Assembly: GCA_023474025.1 (NCBI GenBank)
Contig: JAMCYH010000262.1
Coordinates: 1 to 32,674, forward strand
Direction of reading: 5' to 3'
DNA length: 32,674 nt
From: Deltaproteobacteria bacterium
GTDB taxonomy: Bacteria > Desulfobacterota > Desulfomonilia > Desulfomonilales > Desulfomonilaceae
Positions 8,144 through 17,720 of the stretch are shown here, in pieces (positions within the stretch are counted from its first letter, which is position 1; every line of letters begins with the position of its first letter). The notes below the pieces were generated by a model, which was not told where the DNA came from, made no database searches, and saw nothing but the letters and a program-made list of their open reading frames with translations. The position numbers and the translations under genes are program-made.

Positions 8144-9655
8144 GTGTCGGAACCTTCGTCGAATTCAGTGAAGCGCTCCTCATCATCTTTAATAGATGTT
8201 CGTGTTAAAAAACTTCAAGAGTTGGTAGAAGCGGGTATTCAACCTTACACGTCAGGCTTTACCCCAGATCTCAATTCATTGGAACTGAAATCAAAATATG
8301 CGCACATATCGGAATCTGAACAGACAAACGAGCTCGTGTGTTTGGCCGGACGGGTTATGGCTATTCGAATAATGGGCAAAGCATCTTTCATGCGTGTTCA
8401 CGACGTAGCCGGTGATTTCCAGATCTATCTGGGTAGAGACGTACTCGGAGCGGACCAATACAACTGGTGTAAGAAACTTGATATTGGAGACATAGTTGGC
8501 GTAAGTGGTTTGCCTTTTAAGACAAAGACGGGTGAGGTTACTGTGCTTGTCAAGGAGCTTGTACTATTGACAAAATCAGTTAGGCCTCTTCCTGAAAAGT
8601 GGCACGGCCTTTCTGATGTTGAAACTCGCTATAGGCAACGGTATTTGGACCTTATCGTAAATAAATCCTCCCGCGACATTGTAATTACCCGTAGTCGTAT
8701 CATATCATATGTTCGAAATTTTCTGACGACACGTGGATTTATCGAGGTCGAAACCCCGATGATGCAGCCTATTCCGGGTGGAGCTACGGCACGTCCTTTT
8801 GAAACCTTTCATCATGCTTTAAACAGGCAACTTTACTTGAGGATAGCTCCCGAGCTATATCTCAAAAGGCTCTTGGTGGGTGGATTTGACAAGGTTTTTG
8901 AAATTAACCGAAATTTTCGAAATGAGGGGATTTCTACTCAGCATAATCCGGAATTCACTATGTTGGAGTTTTATCAGGCCTACAAAACCTATCAGGATCT
9001 TATGAGGCTTACCGAAGAAATGCTCTCAAATTTGGCTATGGAAATACTTGGTTCATTCAAATTCGCCTATGGAGACAGAGAGGTTGACCTAACACCACCC
9101 TGGCCGCGCATTACTGTGAAGGAATCTCTGATAGAAAACGGTGTATTGAAAGAGCACGAACTCGAAGACAGAAACGCTGTATTCATTAAGGCCATGGATA
9201 TGGGCATAGCCGTCAACAAAGCCGACACCTTGGGAAAACTCCTCATGGCGATATTTGACGAGGTGGTGGAATCGAGCCTGTGGGGGCCGGTTTTTATAAG
9301 CCAATATCCCGTAGAGGTCTCTCCACTGGCTCGAAGAAACGACGAGGATCCTACGGCGACCGATAGATTTGAACTTTATATCTGTGGTCGCGAGATGGCC
9401 AACGCTTTCACGGAGTTGACAGACCCGGTGGACCAACGAAACAGATTCGAGGAACAGGTCAGAGCGCGTCAGGCCGGAGACGAAGAGGCGCATTTTCTTG
9501 ACGAAGATTTTCTTCGCGCTCTTGAATATGGGATGCCACCCGCTGCCGGTGAAGGTTTGGGCATCGATCGTCTGGTCATGCTATTAACTAACGCTCAGTC
9601 AATTCGAGAAGTGATACTGTTTCCTCACATGAGACCTGAAAAAGGGCTTGAATGA
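8144..9655 (+). CDS. lysS: Lysyl-tRNA synthetase, class II
   Basis: Charges tRNA-Lys with lysine. The 503-residue protein has an N-terminal OB-fold anticodon-binding domain (about 60-150) and a class II catalytic core with motif 1 (FIEVETPMMQPIPGGATARP), motif 2 (FRNEGISTQHNPEFTMLEFY) and motif 3 (GEGLGIDRLVML). The start is GTG at 8144, supported by AGGAG at 8129-8133 (10-base spacing). The last bases overlap the next gene as ATGA. This aminoacyl-tRNA synthetase gene at the head of a lol/bam/lpx run is a recurrent arrangement in deltaproteobacteria. Confidence 0.98.
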   Translation: MSEPSSNSVKRSSSSLIDVRVKKLQELVEAGIQPYTSGFTPDLNSLELKSKYAHISESEQTNELVCLAGRVMAIRIMGKASFMRVHDVAGDFQIYLGRDVLGADQYNWCKKLDIGDIVGVSGLPFKTKTGEVTVLVKELVLLTKSVRPLPEKWHGLSDVETRYRQRYLDLIVNKSSRDIVITRSRIISYVRNFLTTRGFIEVETPMMQPIPGGATARPFETFHHALNRQLYLRIAPELYLKRLLVGGFDKVFEINRNFRNEGISTQHNPEFTMLEFYQAYKTYQDLMRLTEEMLSNLAMEILGSFKFAYGDREVDLTPPWPRITVKESLIENGVLKEHELEDRNAVFIKAMDMGIAVNKADTLGKLLMAIFDEVVESSLWGPVFISQYPVEVSPLARRNDEDPTATDRFELYICGREMANAFTELTDPVDQRNRFEEQVRARQAGDEEAHFLDEDFLRALEYGMPPAAGEGLGIDRLVMLLTNAQSIREVILFPHMRPEKGLE

Positions 9656-10887
9656 AGCTGCCACTAGAACTCAGGGTCGGCCTCCGTTACATCAGAGCCA
9701 GACGCAAACAGGCATTTATTTCCGTCATCAGCGCCTTTGGCGTGCTCGGGGTTATGCTCGGTGTCATGACCCTCATAATAGTGCTCGGTGTGATGAACGG
9801 ATTTGAGCGTGACCTTAAAGACAAGATATTGGGTACGGTTTCCCACATAGTCGTCATGAATAATTCCACCAGGTCGATCCAGGAATGGAATAAGATTATG
9901 GTACGGATCAAGGCTTTGGATGGGATCAACGCCGTAACCCCTTATATTTATGGGCAGGCCATGCTCTCGTCAAAAGGCAGGGTCAGAGGAGTGATAGTCA
10001 GGGGAATAGACCCAAATTCAGCCCCTCAAGTCATTTCCATTTCCAAATATATGGAAAAAGGTTCCCTGAAAGGGTTGGGTTCCACAAACCAGGCCGAAAA
10101 GGGTGTGATTATAGGGAAGGAACTTGCTGCGGCAAATGCCCTCAAGGTGGGGGATTCCGTTCAGTTGATATCTCCCCAGGGAAAGAGGACTCCTATCGGG
10201 GCTATTCCAAGAGTCCAAAACTTCAGAATAGTAGGTATTTTTAAGTCTGGCATGTATGAATTCGATTCCAACTTGGTATACATGGGATTGGAAGAAGCTC
10301 AAAAATTTTTCGAAATGGGTTCAGGGGTTACAGGAATTGAGGTAAACCTTAAAAATATCTACGATGCGCCCAAAATAGCTTCCAGGATCGAATCCGCTCT
10401 TGGGCCACCATACTGGACCAGGACCTGGAGAGATATGTACAGGAATTTGTTCAGCGCGCTGAAACTAGAAAAAATTGCTATGTTCATCATTCTTACGTTT
10501 ATTGTGTTGGTCGCGGCGTTTAACATTATAATCTCATTGATCATGCTGGTTATGGAAAAGAGTAGGGACATCGCTATACTGAAGTCCCTAGGAGCAACGT
10601 CCGATCGTATAATGAGGATATTTGTCGTCCAGGGTATGATTATAGGTTCTGCAGGCACACTGCTTGGAGCTGCCGCCGGACTGCTTGGTGGATGGCTGCT
10701 TGCCAAATACCCGTTCATAGAATTGCCGGAGGAAATTTATACTATCTCAACTCTCCCCATCGCAATTTATCCCATAGATGTAGTAATAATCTGCGTAGTA
10801 GCAGTGACCATATGCTTTCTCGCCACTCTTTATCCTTCCTATCGGGCTGCTCGCCTAGAACCGGCGGAGGCGCTCCGATATGAATGA
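9652..10887 (+). CDS. lolC: Lipoprotein-releasing ABC transporter permease (LolC/LolE type)
   Basis: Inner-membrane subunit of the Lol system, which extracts outer-membrane lipoproteins and hands them to LolA. The 411-residue protein has one membrane span near the N-terminus (about 25-48, GVLGVMLGVMTLIIVLGVMN), a long periplasmic domain, then three spans from about 275 (FIILTFIVLVAAFNIIISLI onward) with the coupling segment SRDIAILKSLGAT. Only one permease gene is present, so it probably forms a homodimer with LolD (as LolF-like or LolCE single-gene systems do). It overlaps lysS by ATGA and lolD by 8 bases. Confidence 0.93.
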   Translation: MKLPLELRVGLRYIRARRKQAFISVISAFGVLGVMLGVMTLIIVLGVMNGFERDLKDKILGTVSHIVVMNNSTRSIQEWNKIMVRIKALDGINAVTPYIYGQAMLSSKGRVRGVIVRGIDPNSAPQVISISKYMEKGSLKGLGSTNQAEKGVIIGKELAAANALKVGDSVQLISPQGKRTPIGAIPRVQNFRIVGIFKSGMYEFDSNLVYMGLEEAQKFFEMGSGVTGIEVNLKNIYDAPKIASRIESALGPPYWTRTWRDMYRNLFSALKLEKIAMFIILTFIVLVAAFNIIISLIMLVMEKSRDIAILKSLGATSDRIMRIFVVQGMIIGSAGTLLGAAAGLLGGWLLAKYPFIELPEEIYTISTLPIAIYPIDVVIICVVAVTICFLATLYPSYRAARLEPAEALRYE

Positions 10888-11566
10888 CGAGTATATTTAC
10901 CAGGTCTCTGATTTACACAAGGTTTACTACAATCCAGCTGGGAACCTTGAAATTTTGAGGGGTGTCTCGTTACTGGTTCGGCATGGGGAAAGCGTGGCTG
11001 TAACGGGCCCATCTGGGGTTGGCAAGACTACATTACTGCATATGCTCGGACTATTGGACGAACCGACTTCTGGAACAATTATCATCGATGGAGTAAACGT
11101 TGGAGAGTTGGGGGAAATCGAGAGAGCAAAATTGCGGAACAAACGAATTGGTTTTGTGTTCCAGTTTTTTCAGTTGCTTCCAGAATTTTCAGCCATTGAG
11201 AATGTTATGATGCCTGGGCTAATTGCAGGCTTAGGCATTCGGGCATTGCGGCCCAAATCCGAGCAACTCCTGATTAGTGTCGGACTTGTAGATAGAATGC
11301 GGCACCGTCCAGGTCAACTGTCCGGTGGGGAGCAACAACGTGTCGCGATAGCTCGAGCCCTGGTGATGGAACCTGACGTAATTCTGGCGGATGAGCCGAC
11401 TGGTAACCTTGATCCTGAAACAGGCGCTGAAATAGAAAATATACTTAAAAATCTGAACCTAGAGCAAAAGACCTCCCTGATAGTTGTAACTCATAAAGAG
11501 ACTTTGGCCAAAGCGATGGATAGGCGGGTGTCACTTTGTGCGGGCAAGATAGAGGAGCTTCAATGA
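10880..11566 (+). CDS. lolD: Lipoprotein-releasing ABC transporter ATPase LolD
   Basis: ATPase that drives the LolC-type permease. The 228-residue protein has Walker [10 protein letters not shown], signature [15 protein letters not shown], Walker [14 protein letters not shown] and the switch His in VVTHKE. GGAGG lies 9 bases before the ATG, inside the end of lolC. The stop overlaps the bamA start codon as ATGA. MacB-type ATPases are close relatives; the adjacent lolC and bamA favour LolD. Confidence 0.94.
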   Translation: MNDEYIYQVSDLHKVYYNPAGNLEILRGVSLLVRHGESVAVTGPSGVGKTTLLHMLGLLDEPTSGTIIIDGVNVGELGEIERAKLRNKRIGFVFQFFQLLPEFSAIENVMMPGLIAGLGIRALRPKSEQLLISVGLVDRMRHRPGQLSGGEQQRVAIARALVMEPDVILADEPTGNLDPETGAEIENILKNLNLEQKTSLIVVTHKETLAKAMDRRVSLCAGKIEELQ

Positions 11567-14232
11567 ACAAGGCCCTCTTGGTTTGCTTTATAGTTTTATC
11601 CTTCATAACCTTTTCTACCGAATCTCAGGCAAAGAAAGTCGAAAAGATCATCGTTTTCCCCTTCAAGATGGTAACCAAAGGTTCTAAGGCTAAGGACTTC
11701 AGTAATGAGCTGGCGGGGGCGCTAGCGGCAGAACTTACCAGGGACGGTGATATCGAGGCGATACCAGGCGCCCCTTTTCTGTCAGCGATTCAAGACAAGA
11801 AAATTGACCCCCAACGATTGATTAGAATCGCCGAGAGGGGCGGCGCTCAAGCCGTTATTTATGGTGTAGTCACCGAACTTGATGATGGTCTGTCCGCGGA
11901 AATTAATGCGCTACTTGCGGAACCTGGCGCAAAACCAAGGTTCTTTTCGGCGACAGGTCGTGACTTTAAGGACCTGTCCAGCAAGATGAAAGAGGTTGCC
12001 AATGACATTGGCGGGACCGTGCTTGAGCGACCTAAAGTCGGTGAGATCAAAATTGAGGGTAATAAAAGAATTCAGCGCGAAGCTATCCTCAACAAGATGC
12101 AAATGAAAACCGGCTCCCCATTTAGCAAGAGCGCTTTAAGTGATGATATTCGTGAAATCTACTCGATGGGCTATTTTGATGATGTCCAGATTAAAGCTGA
12201 AGAAAACCCCAAGGGTGAGATGGACCTATACGTAACCCTGAAGGAAAGACCATCAATAAAAAAGATCAACATCGAAGGTAACAAGGTTTTCTCGAAGGAT
12301 GAAATTCTCGATGCGTTAACGACGAAATCGTTTACAGTGGCAAGTCTGCAAAAGATTCGGGATGATGTTGCGAAAATTAAGCAGATGTATGAGAAGGAAG
12401 GTTATTACCAGCCAAAAATTGATTATGATCTCAAGGAGCTAACTCCTAGCGAAGCTAGCCTTACCTTCAAGATTGATGAAGGGAACAAGAGCTATCTAAC
12501 TGATATAGATCTCGAGGGCCAATCCAAACTTCCAGCAAAAGACATTAAAAAAATTATGACGGTCAAAGAAAAGAGCTGGTTTTGGTTCCTGGATGAATCA
12601 GGCACTTTTACGAGAGAAAAACTTGAAGAAAATCGTATGCGTATAATCGCATACTATCTCGAGCACGGTTTCATAAATGTACAGGTAGGGGCTCCGAAGA
12701 TATCTATTGAAGGTAACAGGGTAAAGGTCACTTATCCAATTAGGGAAGGCGACAGGTTTCAGGTCAGGAAAGTCGACGTCGAAGGCGACCTTGTTATCCC
12801 GGCCGACCAGCTCAAAGCAAAGCTGGAATCAAAACCCCATACATGGTTTAAACGGTCTGCGCTGGCTGATGACATTAAGACCATTACAAAACTATATAAT
12901 AACCTTGGGTATGCTTACGTTGACGTGGAACCCATCCAGAAGATCAACGACAAATACAATTTTGTTGATCTGATTTTCAAAATTACGAAGGGCGACAAGA
13001 TTACGATAGAGCGCGTCGATATCGCAGGTAATGACAGGACTCGAGACAAAATAATTAGACGCGCTCTCACAATTGCGGAAGGTGACATCTACAACGCGGA
13101 CAGCTTCGAAGCGACAAAGAGCAACCTTGAAGCAATGGATTTCTTTGAAGCTGTGAAGCTAAAAACATCCCCAGGTTCTCGCCCTGACACTATGAATGTT
13201 ACAGTCGAAGTTATTGAAAAGAAAACAGGCTCTCTAGCCGCAGGCCTGGGATATTCTTCACAGGACGGGGCCATGGGCAATATAGATCTGAAGGAGAGGA
13301 ACCTTTTCGGGTTAGGAATTGTAGCTAACGCCAAAGCGAACCTTTCAGCCCGTCGAAGCAACTATGAAGGATCTGTAACATACCCGTGGTTTCTGGACTA
13401 TCCCGTATCAGTTAGCGCAAGAGGTTACCAGTCTATCCAAAGTGAATTACAATACGTTCGGGACAGTAATGGCGGAAGTTTGTACCTGTCATATCCACTT
13501 TACGGACGTTGGTCCATGTCCACCGGCATCGCCAGAGATTCCAGCAAACTCTCCGGGTTTCAGCAAATGTTTGCTCAATCTGTAATGGCATATTATGCGA
13601 AATATCACACTAGCGCCCGTAAGTATTTGAATATCTCAGAGAATTCCGTTTCTTTTAATATCGGCAGGGATACAAGAAATAATTCAGTCATACCCACCGC
13701 CGGAACAAAACTGACTTTTGGCGCCAGAATTTCGGGATTTGGTGGTGATGTGGCTTTTTCCAGTTATTACACCGAAGGTATCTATTACAAATCCTTATTT
13801 TGGAGGGCAGTGCTCAAACTTAGGGCTAACGCTTCCATGCTGACCGAATATAACGGTGATCCGATACCATTTGATCGCCGAATCCTACTGGGAGGGATCC
13901 AGAGTATAAGGGGGTACAAAGTCGGAGAAATCGGGCCACGTGACAGATACGGCAATATTATGGGAGGAGACAGGGCCATGTTTTCCAATGTGGAATGTCT
14001 TTTTCCCTTGGTGGATAGTTTAAAACTCAATGGAGTAACATTCTTTGATATAGGAAATGCCTGGAATGTCGAGGATAGTCCTTTTATGACCAATGTTAAA
14101 GCCGGGGTAGGCTTTGGTGTGAGATGGATATCCCCAATGGGGCCACTTAGAATAGAATACGGATGGAAACTTAATCCTCTAAGAGGTGAGGATCCAGGAG
14201 CATTTGCCTTTGCTATGGGACAACTATTTTGA
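11563..14232 (+). CDS. bamA: Outer-membrane protein assembly factor BamA with N-terminal extension
   Basis: Core of the BAM machine that inserts beta-barrel proteins in the outer membrane. The ATG at 11563 is preferred: it overlaps the lolD stop as ATGA and begins a clean signal peptide ([23 protein letters not shown]); the frame is open a little further upstream within lolD. From that start the 889 residues are: signal peptide 1-23; an extra domain of about 135 residues (VEKIIVFPFKMVTKG...GGAQAVIYGVVTE) that resembles the TolB-N/CsgG class of periplasmic domains; five POTRA repeats from about 159 (VGEIKIEGNKRI) to about 545; and a C-terminal barrel with the conserved loop-6 motif IRGY and a terminal Phe. 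Ordinary BamA is about 800 residues, so the extension accounts for the excess. Confidence 0.96.
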   Translation: MNKALLVCFIVLSFITFSTESQAKKVEKIIVFPFKMVTKGSKAKDFSNELAGALAAELTRDGDIEAIPGAPFLSAIQDKKIDPQRLIRIAERGGAQAVIYGVVTELDDGLSAEINALLAEPGAKPRFFSATGRDFKDLSSKMKEVANDIGGTVLERPKVGEIKIEGNKRIQREAILNKMQMKTGSPFSKSALSDDIREIYSMGYFDDVQIKAEENPKGEMDLYVTLKERPSIKKINIEGNKVFSKDEILDALTTKSFTVASLQKIRDDVAKIKQMYEKEGYYQPKIDYDLKELTPSEASLTFKIDEGNKSYLTDIDLEGQSKLPAKDIKKIMTVKEKSWFWFLDESGTFTREKLEENRMRIIAYYLEHGFINVQVGAPKISIEGNRVKVTYPIREGDRFQVRKVDVEGDLVIPADQLKAKLESKPHTWFKRSALADDIKTITKLYNNLGYAYVDVEPIQKINDKYNFVDLIFKITKGDKITIERVDIAGNDRTRDKIIRRALTIAEGDIYNADSFEATKSNLEAMDFFEAVKLKTSPGSRPDTMNVTVEVIEKKTGSLAAGLGYSSQDGAMGNIDLKERNLFGLGIVANAKANLSARRSNYEGSVTYPWFLDYPVSVSARGYQSIQSELQYVRDSNGGSLYLSYPLYGRWSMSTGIARDSSKLSGFQQMFAQSVMAYYAKYHTSARKYLNISENSVSFNIGRDTRNNSVIPTAGTKLTFGARISGFGGDVAFSSYYTEGIYYKSLFWRAVLKLRANASMLTEYNGDPIPFDRRILLGGIQSIRGYKVGEIGPRDRYGNIMGGDRAMFSNVECLFPLVDSLKLNGVTFFDIGNAWNVEDSPFMTNVKAGVGFGVRWISPMGPLRIEYGWKLNPLRGEDPGAFAFAMGQLF

Positions 14233-14320
14233 TAGAGAAACAACCGGATGGCTACTCGCTTATCTATTTGTATAAACCTGGAAAGCAATAAGAAATGAAA
14301 TTTTGAAAGGAGTCTAATTC

Positions 14321-14914
14321 ATGACCCGCTACAGCGTATTTACAGGCATACTTACCGCATTAATCCCGGTACTTGTTATAGGGACGTGTTTGGCCCAGCA
14401 ACAGCCGCTTACGGTCGCTTACGTTGATTTGCAGCAATTTCAGGCCAAATCAAAACGCATTCAGGAGATGCAGAAAAAATTCTCAGAACTGAATAATATC
14501 AAGAGGACCACTCTTGAGAAAAAACAGAGCGAATTGAAAGCCCTTTCCGATCAGCTTCAAAAACAGGGGCCCATGCTCAAGGAAGAAACCAGGAATGAGA
14601 AGATAAAAGAGATCGGGATGAAAGAAATGGAGTTGAAACTAGCTCAAAAGCAGGCGGAAACAGAACTGCAAAATGAAGCCAGGGCTCTGGACGAGTCGAT
14701 GATGCGAGATCTCATCAAAATAATTGGCGCGTTGCGGAAACAGAAGCATTTATCTCTGATACTCAATTCAACTAGCGCAATTTTATCAGCGGATGATTCT
14801 CTTGATATTACTGAAGAAGTGGCCAAGCTATATGACGCCAGCGCAGGATCGAAAGCAGCAACCCCCGAAAAGGGCAAAGCGGTTGCGCCTCGTCCGAAAC
14901 CAAAGGCAAAATAG
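14321..14914 (+). CDS. skp: Periplasmic chaperone Skp/OmpH family
   Basis: Holds unfolded outer-membrane proteins in the periplasm on the way to BamA. The 197-residue protein has a signal peptide ending near CLAQQQ, the typical start of the mature chain (LTVAYVDLQQFQAKSKRIQE), a long charged helical region with heptad character (about 45-125) forming the tentacles, and a late segment (LSLILNSTSAILSADDSLDI) typical of OmpH. The Lys/Pro/Ala-rich tail (EKGKAVAPRPKPKAK) is extra. An AAGGAG site precedes the ATG by 8 bases. It sits between bamA and lpxD as in many proteobacteria. Confidence 0.93.
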   Translation: MTRYSVFTGILTALIPVLVIGTCLAQQQPLTVAYVDLQQFQAKSKRIQEMQKKFSELNNIKRTTLEKKQSELKALSDQLQKQGPMLKEETRNEKIKEIGMKEMELKLAQKQAETELQNEARALDESMMRDLIKIIGALRKQKHLSLILNSTSAILSADDSLDITEEVAKLYDASAGSKAATPEKGKAVAPRPKPKAK

Positions 14915-14928
14915 GCGACTTGTAATTG

Positions 14929-15978
14929 ATGAATCTCAAGCTGGATGAAATAGCGCATTTCCTCGGGAAAGAAGCCTCCGAGACTCCAGGTCCCGAGATC
15001 TCTGGAGTAAGGCCGCTCGAGTTTGCCACAGATAAAGATATAACCTACGTGGCCGAGGCAAAGTTCATGCGTTTGCTTGGGACCAGCAAGGCTGCGGCTG
15101 TGCTGGTCCCTAGAGGTATGTCGGTCCCCGAAAGACCTTTTATTGAATGTACGAATCCGGAGGCAGACTTTGCGAGACTGAGCAAACTCTTTTATGGTTA
15201 CCCTAAGAAATCATGCTCTAATGTATCCGAATCCGCCTCGGTGCATCCTACGGCACGAATTGGAGACCATGTCACTATTGACGCGTATGCTGTTATTGGG
15301 AAAAACGCTGAAATAGGTTCTGGCACGTCTATTGGAGCCCATACTGTAGTTGGAGAAGGGGTAAGTATCGGTCAGGATACCACTATTTTCCCCAATGTGA
15401 CGATTTATCCCTGTGTGGCCATAGGGTCTCGCGTTATAATTCACGCAGGCGCAGTCATCGGGGCAGATGGTTTCGGTTATGCTCGGGACGTTGACAGTTC
15501 GGGTTCAGTGATGAACATAAAGAAATTCCATAGTGGGTCTGTAGAGATTCAGGATGATGTTGAAATTGGCGCCCTGACAGCTATAGACAGGGCATTGGCC
15601 GGCGTTACAACTATTGGCGCGGACGTTAAAATCGATAATCTTGTCCAAATTGCCCACAATGTGAACATTGGACCCGGAACAGTAATTGCGTCTCAGTCCG
15701 GTATTGCAGGCAGCTCGTCTGTAGGGTCTTTTGGTATGCTAGGTGGACAGGTTGGAATTAGGGATCACGTTTCGGTAGGAAATGGAGTCGTCCTGGCGAC
15801 ACGTGTCGGAATATATCGTGATGTTCCAGATGGTTCGGTGATGGCTGGCTCGATACCAGCTATGCCTCACACCATATTCCTCAGAGTCCAGTCCTTATTT
15901 AAGCGATTGCCTGAGATGTTGGAACGAATTAGAAATCTGGAACGAACTGTGTTGCAAAATCGTAAGGACAAATCATGA
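14929..15978 (+). CDS. lpxD: UDP-3-O-acylglucosamine N-acyltransferase
   Basis: Adds the second (N-linked) acyl chain in lipid A synthesis. About 349 residues: an N-terminal substrate-recognition domain (1-100), a left-handed beta helix of hexapeptide repeats (105-320), and a C-terminal helix. The catalytic His is in the segment DNLVQIAHNVNIGPG. The start is either ATG 14929 or the TTG just before it at 14926; the ribosome site (AGGCG) is weak and fits both. The stop overlaps lpxA as ATGA. The fabZ gene that often separates lpxD and lpxA is missing here. Confidence 0.95.
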   Translation: MNLKLDEIAHFLGKEASETPGPEISGVRPLEFATDKDITYVAEAKFMRLLGTSKAAAVLVPRGMSVPERPFIECTNPEADFARLSKLFYGYPKKSCSNVSESASVHPTARIGDHVTIDAYAVIGKNAEIGSGTSIGAHTVVGEGVSIGQDTTIFPNVTIYPCVAIGSRVIIHAGAVIGADGFGYARDVDSSGSVMNIKKFHSGSVEIQDDVEIGALTAIDRALAGVTTIGADVKIDNLVQIAHNVNIGPGTVIASQSGIAGSSSVGSFGMLGGQVGIRDHVSVGNGVVLATRVGIYRDVPDGSVMAGSIPAMPHTIFLRVQSLFKRLPEMLERIRNLERTVLQNRKDKS

Positions 15979-16778
15979 TTCATCCTTCAGCCATAATAGA
16001 ATCCGGCGCTATCATTGATCCTACTGTGTCAATAGGGGCCTATTCGGTTATTGGGTCACAAGTTGAACTTGGACCGGGCGTAAAAATCGGCCCGCATGTT
16101 GTAATTGACGGAAACACTAAAATTGGCGCCAACACTCAGGTTGGTCAATTTGCTTCGATAGGAGCTCCTCCCCAGGACCTGTCTTACCGCGGCGAAGACA
16201 CGAGAGTAGACATCGGTCAAGACTGTCTGATCCGGGAGTATGTAACAATCCACAGAGGCACCGTTAGGGGAAAGGGCGCTACCACTATAGGTCCGGGCTG
16301 CTATCTTATGGCTTACTGCCACGTTGCGCACGATTGCGATTTAGGTGAAGGCGTGATAATGGCCAATTCGGCGCATCTTGGAGGACATATCGAGATCGGG
16401 AAAAAGGCCATCTTAGGGGGGATCGTAGCCGTCCATCAGTTCGTTAGAGTTGGTGAATACGCCCTTGTTGGTGGGGTGTCCGGAGTGGCCAAGGATGTGC
16501 CTCCCTACACGTTGGCGTCAGGTTCGAGAATTTATTTGTATGGGTTAAATGAAGTTGGACTTCGACGAAATGGTTTTCCATCCGGGACAATAAGGATACT
16601 CAAGCGGGCGTTTAAGATCGCTTTACGATCGTCACTGAAAATTGATGAAGCAGTACGAAAAATTCGGCAAGAAATGTCTGATACTCCGGAAGCTCTGATC
16701 TTTGCAGATTTTCTAGCTACATCCAAGAGGGGACCGGCTAGGGTTTCCCTTAGTCGTCATGCGTTTAGGACAAATTGA
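15975..16778 (+). CDS. lpxA: UDP-N-acetylglucosamine acyltransferase
   Basis: First acyl transfer of lipid A synthesis. The 267-residue protein is a hexapeptide-repeat beta helix (about 1-190) plus a C-terminal helical domain. The catalytic His lies in MAYCHVAHDCDLG, and the diagnostic HQFVRVGEYALVGG follows. Family length is 260-270. It overlaps lpxD by 4 bases and is followed by lpxI after one base if the latter starts at GTG 16780. Confidence 0.97.
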   Translation: MIHPSAIIESGAIIDPTVSIGAYSVIGSQVELGPGVKIGPHVVIDGNTKIGANTQVGQFASIGAPPQDLSYRGEDTRVDIGQDCLIREYVTIHRGTVRGKGATTIGPGCYLMAYCHVAHDCDLGEGVIMANSAHLGGHIEIGKKAILGGIVAVHQFVRVGEYALVGGVSGVAKDVPPYTLASGSRIYLYGLNEVGLRRNGFPSGTIRILKRAFKIALRSSLKIDEAVRKIRQEMSDTPEALIFADFLATSKRGPARVSLSRHAFRTN

Positions 16779-16779
16779 C

Positions 16780-17613
16780 GTGACTAAAATTGGTGTGATT
16801 GCAGGTAGTGGCGATCTGCCTCTCAAGGTTGTCAACGAGGCTTCCGAACGCGGGTTTCAGCCGTCAGTTCTCGCGTTTGACGGATTTACTAATCCCAGGA
16901 TAGCGCAAATCACAGCTAATGTTCATTGGTTGAAGTTAGGGCAACTTGACAGGGCAATTAAACTTCTCAAGCAGCTAGAGATCAATCGCGTCGTAATGGC
17001 GGGGAAAATCGACAAGAGCAATCTTCTGCGGTTATGGCGTCTGAGACCGGATCGAAGAGCTCTAAAAGTAATAAAACGTATGACCGACTGGCGGGATGAC
17101 ACTGTCCTAGGGGCAATTGCTGATGAACTGGCCGCAGAAGGAATTACCATCGATAGTATAACACTGTGGGCAACCAAACTGATGGCGGCTCAGGGTGTTC
17201 TCTCAAAAAAGGTGCCAACACAGCATCAAATGGAGGATATTTATTTCGGCCGGGAAATGGCTCGAGCTATAGGAGCCCTGGATATTGGCCAGACCGTAGT
17301 GGTTAAAAATAGGGCTGTACTAGTGGTTGAAGCAATAGAAGGAACGGACAAGGCCATATTGAGAGCCGGTGAACTGAACATCCCGAATTCGGTCGTGGTC
17401 AAAATGGCTAAACCCGACCAGGACATGCGGTTTGATGTCCCGGGAGTCGGACCTTCAACTATTAGGAGTATGATAACTGCTGAAGCCAAGGTTTTGGCCA
17501 TAGAGGTAGGCAAGACGATGATCGCTGATCCCGAAGAAACGATTTTGATCGCCGATAGGGCAAAAATCAGCGTGGTCGGAATACCTTCGTCTGGAACCAT
17601 ATTGTTGAGCTGA
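16780..17613 (+). CDS. lpxI: UDP-2,3-diacylglucosamine pyrophosphatase LpxI
   Basis: Hydrolyses UDP-2,3-diacylglucosamine to lipid X and UMP; LpxI is the isofunctional replacement of LpxH outside the beta/gamma group. The sequence starts TKIGVIAGSGDLPLKVVNEA, the family hallmark, and later has WRDDTVLGAIADELAAEGI and DVPGVGPSTIRSM. I prefer the GTG start at 16780, with AGGA 9 bases upstream and no long overlap; an ATG at 16759 within lpxA would add seven residues (MRLGQID) that the family lacks. lpxB, the usual next step, is not in the window. Confidence 0.93.
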   Translation: MTKIGVIAGSGDLPLKVVNEASERGFQPSVLAFDGFTNPRIAQITANVHWLKLGQLDRAIKLLKQLEINRVVMAGKIDKSNLLRLWRLRPDRRALKVIKRMTDWRDDTVLGAIADELAAEGITIDSITLWATKLMAAQGVLSKKVPTQHQMEDIYFGREMARAIGALDIGQTVVVKNRAVLVVEAIEGTDKAILRAGELNIPNSVVVKMAKPDQDMRFDVPGVGPSTIRSMITAEAKVLAIEVGKTMIADPEETILIADRAKISVVGIPSSGTILLS

Positions 17614-17720
17614 TTTATCTTTTCAAAGCTATTGATCATAGGAACCTGTTCTCGCTTTCCAGGGATTAGCCCTTGTCTTTTGATATTTCCACTCGCGTGT
17701 CCATCTATTGAGGCGGTAAG

